Shown here: in pieces, positions 24,380 through 33,613 of the stretch
How the letters are laid out: each line of letters begins with the position of its first letter
Numbering within the stretch: the stretch's first letter is position 1
Assembly: GCF_007995065.1 (NCBI RefSeq)
Contig: NZ_VOQR01000001.1
Span: 2,855,001 to 2,919,000, forward strand
DNA from: Sphingomonas ginsenosidivorax
Lineage (GTDB): Bacteria > Pseudomonadota > Alphaproteobacteria > Sphingomonadales > Sphingomonadaceae
Direction: 5' to 3'
Length of the DNA: 64,000 bases
The notes under the pieces: model-generated
Told to the model about the DNA's origin: nothing
Seen by the model: the letters and a program-made list of their open reading frames with translations, nothing else
Databases searched by the model: none
Made by a program: the position numbers and the translations under genes

Positions 24380-25609
24380 TCAGTCGAACCCTGTCGCCAG
24401 GAACCGCTCCGCCACCGCGCAGTGCATCGCAATCCCGTGCGCCATCACCCGCTCGTCGATCGTCATCTTCGTATTGTGCAGCGGCGGGTTGGTCCCCGGA
24501 TCGCTCCCCTCGGGCGCCGCACCGATGAACGCCATCGCGCCGGGCAGCTTCTGCAGCACGTACGAGAAGTCCTCTGCGCCCATCATCGGCGGCATCACCG
24601 CCCAGCCCGCCTCGCCGTTCAATCCGGTCGCGCATGCCTTCATCAGCTCGGTCGCGCGCGGATCGTTGACCGTGACCGGATAACCCTCCTCGATCCGCGC
24701 CTCGCCGACCGCGCCGTGCGCCGCAACGATTCCTTCGACCATCCGCGTGAACGCCGCGCGCAGCTGCTCGCGCGTCCGCTCCGACAGCGTCCGCATCGTC
24801 CCCAGCATCTCGACGGTCGACGGGATGACGTTGTGCGCGCTCCCCGCGTTGAGCTTGGTGATCGACAGCACCGCAGGATCCGTCACCGGCACCTGCCGCC
24901 CGACATAGACCTGCAGCGCGGTCACGATCTCGCATGCGATCGGCAGCGGATCGAGGCAGTCGTGCGGCATCGCCGCATGGCCGCCACGCCCGGTGATCGT
25001 CGCGCGCAGCGTATCGGTCGACGCCATCAGCGTCCCCGACCGGCTCACCACCGTCCCCATCGGCATGTTCGGCGAGATATGCAGCGCGAACCCCGCCTCG
25101 GGCAGCGGATCGTCGAGCAGCCCGTCGGCGATCATGTGCCGCGCGCCGTGATGCCCTTCTTCGCCCGGCTGGAACATGAACACCACCGTCCCCGGCAGGT
25201 CGTCGCGCCGCGCGCACAGCGCCTTCGCTGCGCCGACCAGCATCGCAGTATGCGAATCATGTCCGCACGCATGCATCGCCCCGGGGGTCTGCGACGCGAA
25301 GGGCAGCCCGGTCTCTTCCTGCATCGGCAGCGCGTCCATATCGCCGCGCAACAGCACCGTCCGCCCGTTGCCGCCGGCACTCCCGTCGCGCCCGCCGCGC
25401 AGGACCGCGACGAAACCCGTGGTTGACGTCCCCTCGCGGATCTCGAGCGGCAGCCCGGCGAGTGCCGCCTTGATCTTGTCCGAGGTCCGTGGGCAGTGCA
25501 GCCCGATCTCCGGATCGGCATGGATCGCCCGGCGCAGGTCGATCGCCTCGTCGAGCGACGCTTCGCCCACCGCGGCCCAGTCGGTTGCGGTCTCGAAATC
25601 CAGGCTCAT
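24380..25609 (-). CDS. M20 family amidohydrolase (hippurate hydrolase-like)
   Basis: 409 residues, full length. M20D signatures: LRRAIHADPEIGLH near 26-39, MHACGHDSHTAMLVGAA near 112-127 (metal His/Asp), FMFQPGEEGHHGARHMI near 144-160 (catalytic Glu-Glu), the dimer domain in the middle, and MPPMMGAEDFSYVLQKLPGA near 342-362 with the last metal ligand. It is a zinc-dependent cytoplasmic enzyme that removes acyl groups from amino acids; hippurate or acetyl-amino acids are likely but the substrate is not fixed. Confidence 0.92.
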   Translation of the reverse strand: MSLDFETATDWAAVGEASLDEAIDLRRAIHADPEIGLHCPRTSDKIKAALAGLPLEIREGTSTTGFVAVLRGGRDGSAGGNGRTVLLRGDMDALPMQEETGLPFASQTPGAMHACGHDSHTAMLVGAAKALCARRDDLPGTVVFMFQPGEEGHHGARHMIADGLLDDPLPEAGFALHISPNMPMGTVVSRSGTLMASTDTLRATITGRGGHAAMPHDCLDPLPIACEIVTALQVYVGRQVPVTDPAVLSITKLNAGSAHNVIPSTVEMLGTMRTLSERTREQLRAAFTRMVEGIVAAHGAVGEARIEEGYPVTVNDPRATELMKACATGLNGEAGWAVMPPMMGAEDFSYVLQKLPGAMAFIGAAPEGSDPGTNPPLHNTKMTIDERVMAHGIAMHCAVAERFLATGFD

Positions 25610-25650
25610 GGCAAACTCCTTCGGATCGCTGCCGTGTCTAGTTCAGCCAG

Positions 25651-25751
25651 TTCCCCGGCGGAGGCCGGGGCCCAGTTGAGGAACGGCCATAACATGGGGA
25701 CGATCCATCGTTACCGGAGCCTTCCCACCTGGGCCCCGGCCTTCGCCGGGG
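25651..25751. repeat. REP-like paired palindrome, CCCCGGCGGAGGCCGGGG family
   Basis: TTCCCCGGCGGAGGCCGGGG faces CCCCGGCCTTCGCCGGGGA. It is placed between two genes on the same strand and ends 21 bases before the stop of the ATPase gene. Confidence 0.75.
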
Positions 25752-25771
25752 ATCTGATATGGCGAGCAACC

Positions 25772-27391
25772 TTACCCCCGGAACAGCCCGCCTAAAACCC
25801 CGCGCAGCACCGTCCCGACCAATCCGCCAGACGACGAGCGGCTCCGTGACTTGGTCCCGAACACTTGTTTGCCGATCTCGTTCGCCACCTGTCGCCCGAT
25901 CGACGACCCGGCCGCGCGTGTCGCGGAAGTCGCGATCTTCGTCCAGGGCGAGTTCGCGGCCTCGCGCGCCGCCTCGCGCTCCTGCGCCACCTGTTCGCGC
26001 GCCGCGACCTTGGCGGCCTGCGCATCGGCCTTGGCCTGCATCGCGGCCGCCTTCTCGGCGTCCGTCGTCGCCTTCGCAGCCGCCGCGGCGGCGCTCGCCG
26101 CCTCCGTCTTCGCCGCCAGCAGCTCCTCGGCCGACTCGCGATCGACCAGCGTGTCGTACTTGTCCCCGATCGCATCGGTCTGGATCATCACCGCGCGCTC
26201 CTGCGGCGTGATCGGCCCGACCCGGCTGGCAGGCGGCTTGATCAGCGTACGCTCGACCGGGCTCGGCGCCCCGTCCGCCTGCAGCAGCGACACCAGCGCC
26301 TCGCCGACCTTCAGTTCGGTGATCGCGGTTGCCACGTCCACCCCCGGATTCGCCCGGAACGTCTCCGCCGCCGACCGCACCGCCGCCTGGTCGCGCGGCG
26401 TGAACGCGCGCAGCGCATGTTGCACGCGGTTGCCGAGCTGCCCCGCGACCGTGTCGGGAATGTCGATCGGGTTCTGCGTGATGAAATACACCCCCACCCC
26501 CTTCGACCGGATCAGCCGCACCACCTGTTCGATTTTCTCGAGCAGCGCCTTGGGCGCCTCGTCGAACAGCAGATGCGCCTCGTCGAAGAAGAAGCAGAGC
26601 GTCGGCTTGTCGGGATCGCCGACCTCGGGCAGCGCCTCGAACAGCTCGCTCATCAGCCACAGCAGGAACGTCGAATAGAGCTTCGGGCTCGCCATCAGCT
26701 TGTCGGCAGCCAGGATGTTGACGATCCCGCGCCCGCGATCGTCGACCCCGATGAAATCCGCCAGGTCGAGCGCGGGCTCGCCGAAGAAATGCTCGGCGCC
26801 TTGTGTCCTCAGCTGCAACAACGACCGCTGGATCGCGCCGATCGACTGTTTCGACACGTTGCCATAGGTCGTCGTCAGCTCGTCCGCGCGCGCCGCACAG
26901 TCGACCAGCATCGCCTGCAGATCGTCGAGGTCGAGCAACAGCAGCTTCTCGGTATCGGCGACGTGGAAGGCGATCTCCAGCACCCCCTCCTGCACCGCGT
27001 TCAGGTCCATCAGCCGTGCCAGCAGCAACGGCCCCATCTCGCTGATCGTCGTGCGGATCGGATGCCCCTGCTCGCCATACAGGTCCCAGAACTGCACCGG
27101 GTTGTCGGCATAGGCCCAGTCGGCATCGCCGATCTCCTCCGCGCGCGCCGCGAAGGTCTCGTGGGTCTTGGCGGTCGGCGATCCCGCCATCGCCAGCCCC
27201 GACAGGTCGCCCTTCACGTCGGCGACGAAGCAAGGCACGCCGTTCGCTGAGAAGCCCTCGATGATCCCCTGCAGCGTCACCGTCTTGCCGGTCCCGGTCG
27301 CGCCGGCGATCAGCCCGTGTCGGTTGGCGCGCTTGAGTTCGAGCACCTGCGGCCTGCCGCCGCCCTGACCGATGAAGATGCCCTCGCCCAT
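25772..27391 (-). CDS. HerA-like helicase/ATPase (DUF853)
   Basis: 539 residues. An N-terminal GEGIFIGQGGG segment leads to the Walker A motif GATGTGKTVTLQGII (about 31-45). Walker B is LCFFFDEAHLLFDEAPK near 265-281, and VYFITQNPIDIPD near 302-314 is the conserved downstream motif. A Lys/Ala/Glu-rich coiled-coil follows (about 425-475, with many Ala-Ala-Lys turns) and a Ser/Gly tail (RSRSSSGG). DUF853 proteins are hexameric DNA-translocase-like ATPases of uncertain role. The ATPase is complete. Confidence 0.9.
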   Translation of the reverse strand: MGEGIFIGQGGGRPQVLELKRANRHGLIAGATGTGKTVTLQGIIEGFSANGVPCFVADVKGDLSGLAMAGSPTAKTHETFAARAEEIGDADWAYADNPVQFWDLYGEQGHPIRTTISEMGPLLLARLMDLNAVQEGVLEIAFHVADTEKLLLLDLDDLQAMLVDCAARADELTTTYGNVSKQSIGAIQRSLLQLRTQGAEHFFGEPALDLADFIGVDDRGRGIVNILAADKLMASPKLYSTFLLWLMSELFEALPEVGDPDKPTLCFFFDEAHLLFDEAPKALLEKIEQVVRLIRSKGVGVYFITQNPIDIPDTVAGQLGNRVQHALRAFTPRDQAAVRSAAETFRANPGVDVATAITELKVGEALVSLLQADGAPSPVERTLIKPPASRVGPITPQERAVMIQTDAIGDKYDTLVDRESAEELLAAKTEAASAAAAAAKATTDAEKAAAMQAKADAQAAKVAAREQVAQEREAAREAANSPWTKIATSATRAAGSSIGRQVANEIGKQVFGTKSRSRSSSGGLVGTVLRGVLGGLFRG

Positions 27392-27470
27392 TACCGCCTC
27401 CGTTCGCTTTGCCCGAACCTAGACGGGGCGCCGACGGGGCTCAAAAGAAAACGCGCGCCCCCGTACCCAC

Positions 27471-27507
27471 AAAAAAAGGCCGCCATTCCCTTCCGGAAAC
27501 GACGGCC
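27471..27507 (-). terminator. Rho-independent terminator of the degP gene
   Basis: Read on the minus strand, GGCCGTCGTTTCC pairs with GGGAATGGCGGCC (13 pairs, three of them wobble) around a GGAA loop and is followed by seven T. It lies just after the degP stop. Confidence 0.9.
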
Positions 27508-27528
27508 CCTTCTCAACCTGGCGGAGGA

Positions 27529-29094
27529 TCAGCCCTTGATCTTCACCGGCACGAACGCGCCCGGGCCGCGTGCGCGCTGCACGAGCAGCAGCACCTGCGG
27601 ACGCCCCGCGGCCTTGGCTGCCGTCACCGCGGCGGCGACGTCGGCCGCGCTGCGGACCTGCGCGCCGTTGACCGCCACGATCACGTCGCCGCGCTTCAGC
27701 TTGCCGGCCGCGTCGCTCGACGGGTCGACCTGCGCGATCACGACGCCCTGCACGGTCGCATCGACGTTCACCGCAGGCGCACGCGCGATCGCGGGCGTCA
27801 GCGGCTGTACCGTTAGCCCCAGTGCGTTGCCGCTGGTCGGCGCGACCGCACCGCCGGTGGCGGGTGCATCGTCGTCGTCCGCGCTGAACCCGTCGTCACC
27901 GCCGCCGACCAGCGCCGCGAGCGCCTCCTGCGACGGCCGCTCGGCCACCGTGACGCTCACCGCGGTCGGACGGCTGGCGCGGATCACGTCGAGCCGCGCG
28001 ACCTGCCCGGGCGTCACGTTCGACACCAGATAGGACAGCGTCTGGTCGGGGGTCACGTCCTTGCCGTTGACCTTGGTCACCACGTCGCCGACCTTCAGGC
28101 CGCCCTTCGCCGCCGGACCGCCCGGCTCGACGCGCGAGATCAGCTCGCCGCGGTTCTTCGGAATGCCGAGCGCCGCTGCCGCATCCTCGTCGACCGGACC
28201 GCCTAGCCCGACGCCCAGATAGCCGCGCTTGAGCGAACCACCCTTCATGAAGGTGTCGATGATCGGCTTGGCCTGCTCCGCGGGGATCGCGAAGCCGATG
28301 CCGATATTGCCGCCCGACTGGCTGAAGATCTGGCTGTTGATGCCGATAACGTTGCCGTTCAGGTCGAACATCGGCCCGCCCGAATTGCCCTGGTTGATCG
28401 ACGCGTCGGTCTGGATGAAGCGGTCATACGCGCCGCCCTGCCCGGTGACGCGGTTGATCGCAGAGATGATACCCGCGGTCACCGTGCCGCCCAGGCCGAA
28501 CGGCTCGCCGATCGCGACGACCCAGTCGCCGACGCGCGCGCCGGCCGAATTGCCGAACTTCACGAACGGCAGCCCGGTCGCGTCGATCTTGAGCAGCGCG
28601 AGATCCGAATCCGGATCCTGGCCGATGATCTTGGCGGTATATTCCTTCTTGTCGGTCAGCGTGACCGTGATCGAGTTCACCGTCGCGCCCTTGGCGCCGG
28701 GACGGATCACGTGCGCGTTGGTCACGACATAGCCGTCGGGCGAGATCAGGAAGCCCGAGCCCAGCGACGCGCCCTCGCGCTTCACCGGCGCACCACCCTG
28801 GCCGCCGCCGAACAGCTCGCCGAACGGCGTGCCCGCGAACGGATTGGCCTGTTGCTGCTGGACGATCGTCTGCTTGGTCGAGATGTTGACGACCGCGGGC
28901 TGCAGCTTGGCGACCATGTCGGCGAAGCTCATCGGCGCGCCGGGCTTGGGCGCGACCGCCTGGATCGCGCCGGGTTCGTTCTGTGCGACCTGCGCGGCGG
29001 GCTGCAGCGCGAGCGTCGCGGTGGCCCCGCCAAGCAGAAGCGCAGTCGTGATGGCGTAAGCGTAACGCACTGAAGTGGTATCCTCTCGTTTCAT
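27529..29094 (-). CDS. degP: Do-family serine protease DegP/HtrA
   Basis: 521 residues from ATG 29094 (an ATG nine codons upstream is possible). The N-terminal hydrophobic segment with ALQPA serves as signal or anchor. A trypsin-like protease domain follows: catalytic His in VTNAHVI near 127, Asp in DSDLALLKID near 165, Ser in QGNSGGPMFD near 235. Two PDZ domains (about 275-365 and 420-510) end in ALKRGDV-type loops. It degrades and refolds damaged proteins in the periplasm. It reads in the same direction as hflK-hflC, with 70 bases between, suggesting a shared operon for envelope protein quality control. Confidence 0.95.
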   Translation of the reverse strand: MKREDTTSVRYAYAITTALLLGGATATLALQPAAQVAQNEPGAIQAVAPKPGAPMSFADMVAKLQPAVVNISTKQTIVQQQQANPFAGTPFGELFGGGQGGAPVKREGASLGSGFLISPDGYVVTNAHVIRPGAKGATVNSITVTLTDKKEYTAKIIGQDPDSDLALLKIDATGLPFVKFGNSAGARVGDWVVAIGEPFGLGGTVTAGIISAINRVTGQGGAYDRFIQTDASINQGNSGGPMFDLNGNVIGINSQIFSQSGGNIGIGFAIPAEQAKPIIDTFMKGGSLKRGYLGVGLGGPVDEDAAAALGIPKNRGELISRVEPGGPAAKGGLKVGDVVTKVNGKDVTPDQTLSYLVSNVTPGQVARLDVIRASRPTAVSVTVAERPSQEALAALVGGGDDGFSADDDDAPATGGAVAPTSGNALGLTVQPLTPAIARAPAVNVDATVQGVVIAQVDPSSDAAGKLKRGDVIVAVNGAQVRSAADVAAAVTAAKAAGRPQVLLLVQRARGPGAFVPVKIKG

Positions 29095-29164
29095 CGGTCG
29101 AAACAGGTGGCTCATCGCCAAATCATGCTGAACGATGCTTGAATATGAACGGGTCGTCAGGCGT

Positions 29165-30028
29165 TCAACGCCCGCGGCCCTCGAATTCCCTCAGATACGA
29201 GTTGTTCGGCGAAAGAATGATCGAGGTCGAACCTTCCGGCTTCGCACCGCCGTCCGCGCCGAACGTGTGCCGGTACGACTGCATCGCGCGGTAGAAGTCG
29301 TAGAAACTGGCATCCTTGCCGAAGCTTTCCGCATAGATCCGCGCGGAATCGGCGTCGGCCTGCGCGCGGACGATCTGCGCCTGCTTCTGGCCCTCGGCGC
29401 GGATCGTGATCGCTTCCTGCTGGCGCGCGCTCTGCATGCGCTTGAGCGCGCTGTCGAGCGGCAGCCCGACCGGCAGGTTCGCCTGCTTGATCCGCACGTC
29501 GACGATCTCGACGCCGTATTGGCTCGCGACACGCTGCAGCCCGACCTGGATATTGTCCATCAGCTGCCCGCGCTCGGGGCTCAGCAGCTCGACGAACTGC
29601 CGCTTGCCGAGCTCGTTGCGCAACGCCGACCCGAAGATCGGCCGCAGCTGGTCGGGGACCCGGTCCTCGCTGCCGACCGCGTTGCGCATCTTGCGCGGAT
29701 CGATGATCCGGTAGCGCGCATAGGCGTCCACCTCCAGCCGCAGCTGGTCGGTCGACAGCACCAGCGTGTTGTCGAGCTCGAGGTCCTGCACGCGCTTGTC
29801 GACCCAGACGATGCGGTCGATGAACGGGATGCGCGCGATCAGGCCGGCGCCGGTCTGCCCGAACGGAACGTTCGGCTGCCACACGTTGACGGTCCGGACC
29901 GGCTGGCCGAAGCGCAGGATCACCGCCTGCTTGGTCTCGGGCACGATCGCGAACGTCGCGGCCGCCAGGATCACCAGCGCCAGCGCGACGAACCCGAGTA
30001 CGACGGGGTTGCGATAGAAGCCGGTCAC
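29165..30028 (-). CDS. hflC: HflC, FtsH protease modulator subunit
   Basis: 287 residues, typical length. One N-terminal membrane helix (about 9-28) leads to a SPFH/prohibitin domain in the periplasm (FAIVPETKQAVILRFG near 27-42, DKRVQDLELDN near 79-89) and a helical part with QANLPVGLPLDSALKRMQ and ARQQEAITIRAEG. With HflK it forms a ring around FtsH and limits its degradation of membrane proteins. Its start overlaps the hflK stop by four bases. Confidence 0.95.
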   Translation of the reverse strand: MTGFYRNPVVLGFVALALVILAAATFAIVPETKQAVILRFGQPVRTVNVWQPNVPFGQTGAGLIARIPFIDRIVWVDKRVQDLELDNTLVLSTDQLRLEVDAYARYRIIDPRKMRNAVGSEDRVPDQLRPIFGSALRNELGKRQFVELLSPERGQLMDNIQVGLQRVASQYGVEIVDVRIKQANLPVGLPLDSALKRMQSARQQEAITIRAEGQKQAQIVRAQADADSARIYAESFGKDASFYDFYRAMQSYRHTFGADGGAKPEGSTSIILSPNNSYLREFEGRGR

Positions 30029-31146
30029 TGGCCTGCCCCCGCCTGCGCCACGGGCGCGACATCGGGCTCGGGCAACCGCTTCGCGTTCGACAGCGGCAGG
30101 TACGGCACGACGCCGCCGGGGGTCTCGACGATCGTCTTGTCGGTCTTGGCCAGCACGGCCTCCATGGTCTCGTAATACATGCGACGACGCGTCACTTCGG
30201 GAGCCAGCTTGTACTGCTCATAGACCTTGTCGAACGACGCGGCCTCGCCCTGCGCGCGCGCCACGACCTGCTGCGCATAGGAGCGCGACTGGTTGAGGTT
30301 GGCGATCGCTTCCTGCTGCGCCGCGGTCACCGCATTGAAGTCCTCGACGATCCGTGCCGGCGCCGCCGCCTGCTTGATCGCGACGCCCTGGATACGGACG
30401 CCCGACTTGTAGTCGTTGAGGATCTGCTGCGTCAGTTCGGCGACGCGCTGCTCGATGACGGTTCGGCCGGTACCGATCGCCTGGCTCAGCGTGGTCGTCG
30501 CGACCACCGCGCGCATCGCGCTCTCGGCGGCTGCGCGCACCGTGTCCTGCGGCTGCGCGAGCTGGAACACGAAATCGCGCGGATCGGCGATGTCCCAGCG
30601 TACCGAATAGGCCAGGTCGATGATGTTCTGGTCACCCGTCAGCGTCAGGTTCTCGCCCTCGCCAACCGGGAAATTGTCGGTGCGGATCTTCTGCACGTCG
30701 ACCACTTCGACGTCCGCCAGCGGCGCCGGCAGCGTCAGCCGCAGGCCGGGCTCGAGCGTACCCGCATATTTGCCGAAATAGGTGACGACGCCGCGCTGCT
30801 GCGGGCCGATCTGGTGCACCGAGGTGAACAGCACCCACGCGACGAAGATCACCGCGACCCCCACGGCCCACAGCGTCCGCGCATTGGCACCGGACGGAAG
30901 GCCGCCGAAATTGCCGCCGCCACCACCGCCGCCACCGCCACCGGTGTTGCGGGCCTTGCGCAGGAATTCGTCGAGCGCGCTCGGCTTGACGGGCGTTTTG
31001 CGCCCACCCGGCGGTGTCGCCCAGGGATTGCGCGGGCCACCCGTGCTGCCCGTACCATCGTCGCCAGAGCCGCCCCAGGGGCCTTTGGGAGTTTCTACCG
31101 CAAGGATAGGGGGACGCCGGAACCAGCGCGAGAAGTTCGTCATCAT
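30025..31146 (-). CDS. hflK: HflK, FtsH protease modulator subunit
   Basis: 373 residues. The N-terminal cytoplasmic region is Gly/Pro-rich and holds a run of ten Gly (near 69-78, encoded by GGN repeats) before a membrane helix near 92-108. The SPFH domain follows (SVHQIGPQQRGVVTYFGKYA near 110-130, NLTLTGDQNIIDLAYSVRW near 165-183). Together with HflC it controls FtsH. The gene is divergent from mrp, 66 bases apart. Start MMTNF: either of the two adjacent Met is possible. Confidence 0.94.
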   Translation of the reverse strand: MMTNFSRWFRRPPILAVETPKGPWGGSGDDGTGSTGGPRNPWATPPGGRKTPVKPSALDEFLRKARNTGGGGGGGGGGNFGGLPSGANARTLWAVGVAVIFVAWVLFTSVHQIGPQQRGVVTYFGKYAGTLEPGLRLTLPAPLADVEVVDVQKIRTDNFPVGEGENLTLTGDQNIIDLAYSVRWDIADPRDFVFQLAQPQDTVRAAAESAMRAVVATTTLSQAIGTGRTVIEQRVAELTQQILNDYKSGVRIQGVAIKQAAAPARIVEDFNAVTAAQQEAIANLNQSRSYAQQVVARAQGEAASFDKVYEQYKLAPEVTRRRMYYETMEAVLAKTDKTIVETPGGVVPYLPLSNAKRLPEPDVAPVAQAGAGQ

Positions 31147-31212
31147 GCCTTTATAAGACCGCGGCGGCGGAAAAACAGTGCCAAGCGCCCGCGGCCACCC
31201 TATCTGCCGCGC

Positions 31213-32163
31213 ATGATCGACATCGAAGCGGTAAAGGCGGCGATCGCCACAGTGGCCGGCGCGCGCGCCACGGTACGGCTCGAAGGCGCGAGGCTCGGCA
31301 TCGTGCTCGACGCCACCGGCCTCGATCCCAAGGCACGCGATGCGCTGGAGGCGACGGTGCGGATGGCCGCGACCGCGCCCGGCGTCGCCGAGGTCCGCAT
31401 CGCGCTCACCGCCGAACGCTCCACCCGCCGCCTGATCGCGGTCGCGAGCGGCAAGGGCGGCGTCGGCAAGTCGACGCTGTCGGCCAATCTCGCCATCGCG
31501 CTATCCAGGGCCGGCCGCCGCGTGGGCCTCGTCGACGCCGATATCTACGGCCCGTCCCAGCCGCGGCTGATGGGCGTCGAGGGCACCCGCCCGACCGCGA
31601 AGGACAAGGTGCTCGATCCGGTCCCGACTCCCTACGGCGTGCCCTTGCTCTCGATGGGCCAGCTCGTCGAACCGGGCCGTGCGCTCGCGTGGCGCGGACC
31701 GATGGCAGCGGGTGCGCTCGGCCAGCTGGTCGAGGCGGACTGGGGCGCGGTCGACACGCTCGTGCTCGACCTGCCGCCCGGCACCGGCGACGTCCAGCTG
31801 ACGATGGTCCAGAAATATCGCCCCACAGGCGCGGTGATCGTCTCCACCCCGCAGGACCTCGCGCTGATCGACGCACGCCGCGCGATCGACCTGTTCGAGA
31901 AAGCCGGCGTGCCGATCATCGGCCTGGTCGAGAACATGGCCGGCTATGTCTGCCCGCATTGCGGCGAATCGTCCGACCCGTTCGGCAATGGCGGTGCGGA
32001 GGCGGCGGCGGCCGAGCTCGGCATCCCCTTCCTCGGTCGCGTGCCGTTGACGATCGCGCTGCGCACCGCCTCCGACGCCGGCAAGCCGCCCGCCGCCGAC
32101 CCCGGCGACACGGTGTTCGCACCACTCGCCGCACGGCTCGTCGCATGGTTGAAAACACTGTGA
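31213..32163 (+). CDS. mrp: Mrp/ApbC-type iron-sulfur carrier ATPase
   Basis: 316 residues from ATG 31213. A short N-terminal DUF59-like region (about 1-70) precedes the deviant P-loop ASGKGGVGKSTLSANL (about 77-92). The later motif NMAGYVCPHCGESSDPFG (about 238-255) gives the Cys-x-x-Cys that holds a bridging iron-sulfur cluster. It carries or inserts Fe-S clusters in the cytoplasm. It is divergent from hflKC with a short shared promoter region. An open frame upstream of 31213 is antisense to hflK. Confidence 0.93.
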   Translation: MIDIEAVKAAIATVAGARATVRLEGARLGIVLDATGLDPKARDALEATVRMAATAPGVAEVRIALTAERSTRRLIAVASGKGGVGKSTLSANLAIALSRAGRRVGLVDADIYGPSQPRLMGVEGTRPTAKDKVLDPVPTPYGVPLLSMGQLVEPGRALAWRGPMAAGALGQLVEADWGAVDTLVLDLPPGTGDVQLTMVQKYRPTGAVIVSTPQDLALIDARRAIDLFEKAGVPIIGLVENMAGYVCPHCGESSDPFGNGGAEAAAAELGIPFLGRVPLTIALRTASDAGKPPAADPGDTVFAPLAARLVAWLKTL

Positions 32164-32254
32164 AACCAGCGGAGTCTTTCGACGTTATGTCTTCACCGGT
32201 CGTACCTGACGCGTAGAGTCACGGTACGAGCGGACCAGATTTTAGGAGGCGTCG

Positions 32255-32695
32255 ATGCCGCTCACCGCCGATGCCGACATCAAGGCACTGCTCGAAGGTG
32301 CCCGCACGATCGCGATGATCGGCGCCTCCGACCGCCCCGACCGGCCCTCCTACGGCGTGATGGCGAAACTCCAGGCGCACGGCTACCGCGTCATACCCGT
32401 CAATCCGCAGATCACCGGCGAGCATATCCACGGCGAGTTCGTCTTCCGCGAGCTCGCGCAGCTCGGTGATCCGATCGACATCGTCGACATCTTCCGCAAC
32501 TCGGCCGCTGCCGGCGAGGCCGTCGACCAGGCGATTGCCGTCGGCGCGAAGGCCGTCTGGATGCAGCTCGGCGTGTCCAATCCCGAGGCCGCCGCCCGCG
32601 CCGAGGCTGCCGGTCTCAAGGTCGTGATGGACCGCTGCCCGGCGATCGACATCCCGCGACTCGGCGTCGCACCGATCCAGGCCGATCGGGAATGA
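32255..32695 (+). CDS. CoA-binding domain protein (YccU-like)
   Basis: 146 residues. Rossmann-type CoA-binding fold: TIAMIGASDRPDRPSYGVMA (about 17-36), YRVIPVNPQITGEHIHG (about 44-60), then DIVDIFRNSAAAGEAVDQAI and VWMQLGVSNPEAAARAEAAG. It resembles succinyl-CoA ligase alpha N-terminal domains and YccU. It binds CoA in the cytoplasm; function otherwise unknown. A clear TAGGAGG ribosome-binding site stands upstream. Confidence 0.9.
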   Translation: MPLTADADIKALLEGARTIAMIGASDRPDRPSYGVMAKLQAHGYRVIPVNPQITGEHIHGEFVFRELAQLGDPIDIVDIFRNSAAAGEAVDQAIAVGAKAVWMQLGVSNPEAAARAEAAGLKVVMDRCPAIDIPRLGVAPIQADRE

Positions 32696-32773
32696 ACCGT
32701 CCCCGCTAACGACCGCTGGCGTTCTGCCGGGCGATCGGGCAGCATCGCTCCGTCCGCCGCTACGGGGTGCCAG

Positions 32774-33112
32774 ATGTTTCCCTATATCCTGGCCCTGCAG
32801 GCCGACACGGCTACCCTCGTCGACACCGCGCGCCGCATGACAAGCGTCGCGCAGCGCTGCGTGCAGGATCCCAACTCGACCGACATCACCGTCTGCGGCC
32901 TGCGCAACGCCGATCGCTTCCGCGTTCCCCTCAAGACCGCACCCGCCCGCCGCGACAACGTTGCCGAACAGCGCGCCGCGCTGGTCCACGCGCGCACCCC
33001 GATGGAGGATATGGGCCCCTTCCTCGTCGGCGGCGGCGGGGCAGGCGTCAGCGCCACCGTGGGCGGATCCGGCGAGACGAAATTCGCCGGCATGCGGACC
33101 CCTGCGCCATGA
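32774..33112 (+). CDS. Small exported protein of the DIxVCG type, first of a pair
   Basis: 112 residues. A short hydrophobic start (MFPYILALQAD) is followed by AQRCVQDPNSTDITVCGLRNADRFRVPL, with the Cys...DI-T/V-VCG motif seen in many short sphingomonad secreted proteins, then a Gly-rich tail (FLVGGGGAGVSATVGG). The ATGA overlap with the next gene gives translational coupling. No function assigned. Confidence 0.65.
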   Translation: MFPYILALQADTATLVDTARRMTSVAQRCVQDPNSTDITVCGLRNADRFRVPLKTAPARRDNVAEQRAALVHARTPMEDMGPFLVGGGGAGVSATVGGSGETKFAGMRTPAP

Positions 33113-33546
33113 TCCTCGCGCTGCTCCTGCAAGCGGCGGCGGCAACCGCGACGCCGCCCCCCGCCCCGGTCACACCGCCCGTACCGCAGCGTTTCTCGAT
33201 CCTCGCCGACCCGTGCGCGCGGACTTCCGACGACGGCCGCGACATCGTCGTCTGCGGCTCCACCCAGGCCAGCTCGCCGCGCCTCCCATTGCCCGACGAA
33301 CGCGGCCCGCCCGATCGTCCCGTCGCGTCGAACCCGGAACTAAGCGCGGTACGGGCACTCGCGCTCGAAAACACGCCCTGCGCCGCCTCGCAGAAGGGCT
33401 GCCAGGTCGGTATCGGCCCGCCGATCATGCCGATCGCCAGGGCCGCGGTCGGCGCGGTGAAGAGCATGCTCGCGAAGAAGCCCGACAAGCGCGGCCGCGT
33501 GCCGATCCTGCTCGACGATCCGGCCCCCGGGCACGCCACGCCGTAG
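33109..33546 (+). CDS. Small exported protein of the DIxVCG type, second of a pair
   Basis: 145 residues from ATG 33109. A hydrophobic start (MILALLLQAAAATATPPP) is followed by FSILADPCARTSDDGRDIVVCG, the same Cys...DIVVCG layout as the preceding protein, then two further Cys (NTPCAASQKGCQVG near 105-117) that might form a disulfide. It ends with a basic stretch (AKKPDKRGR). Both members may be periplasmic partners, and one may have arisen by duplication. No function assigned. Confidence 0.65.
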   Translation: MILALLLQAAAATATPPPAPVTPPVPQRFSILADPCARTSDDGRDIVVCGSTQASSPRLPLPDERGPPDRPVASNPELSAVRALALENTPCAASQKGCQVGIGPPIMPIARAAVGAVKSMLAKKPDKRGRVPILLDDPAPGHATP

Positions 33547-33613
33547 CGTCGGCCGGAACAGGCCGCGCGCGCGGTCCGTTACAGGGTCTCCGCCATCAGC
33601 CCTGGAGTACCCC

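Noticed and set aside
30890-30960. Triplet-repeat tract as a contingency locus in hflK
   Set aside because: The GGN run codes for ten Gly in the flexible N-terminal region of HflK, which is commonly Gly-rich in the family; in-frame codons vary, so slippage is unlikely to switch the gene.
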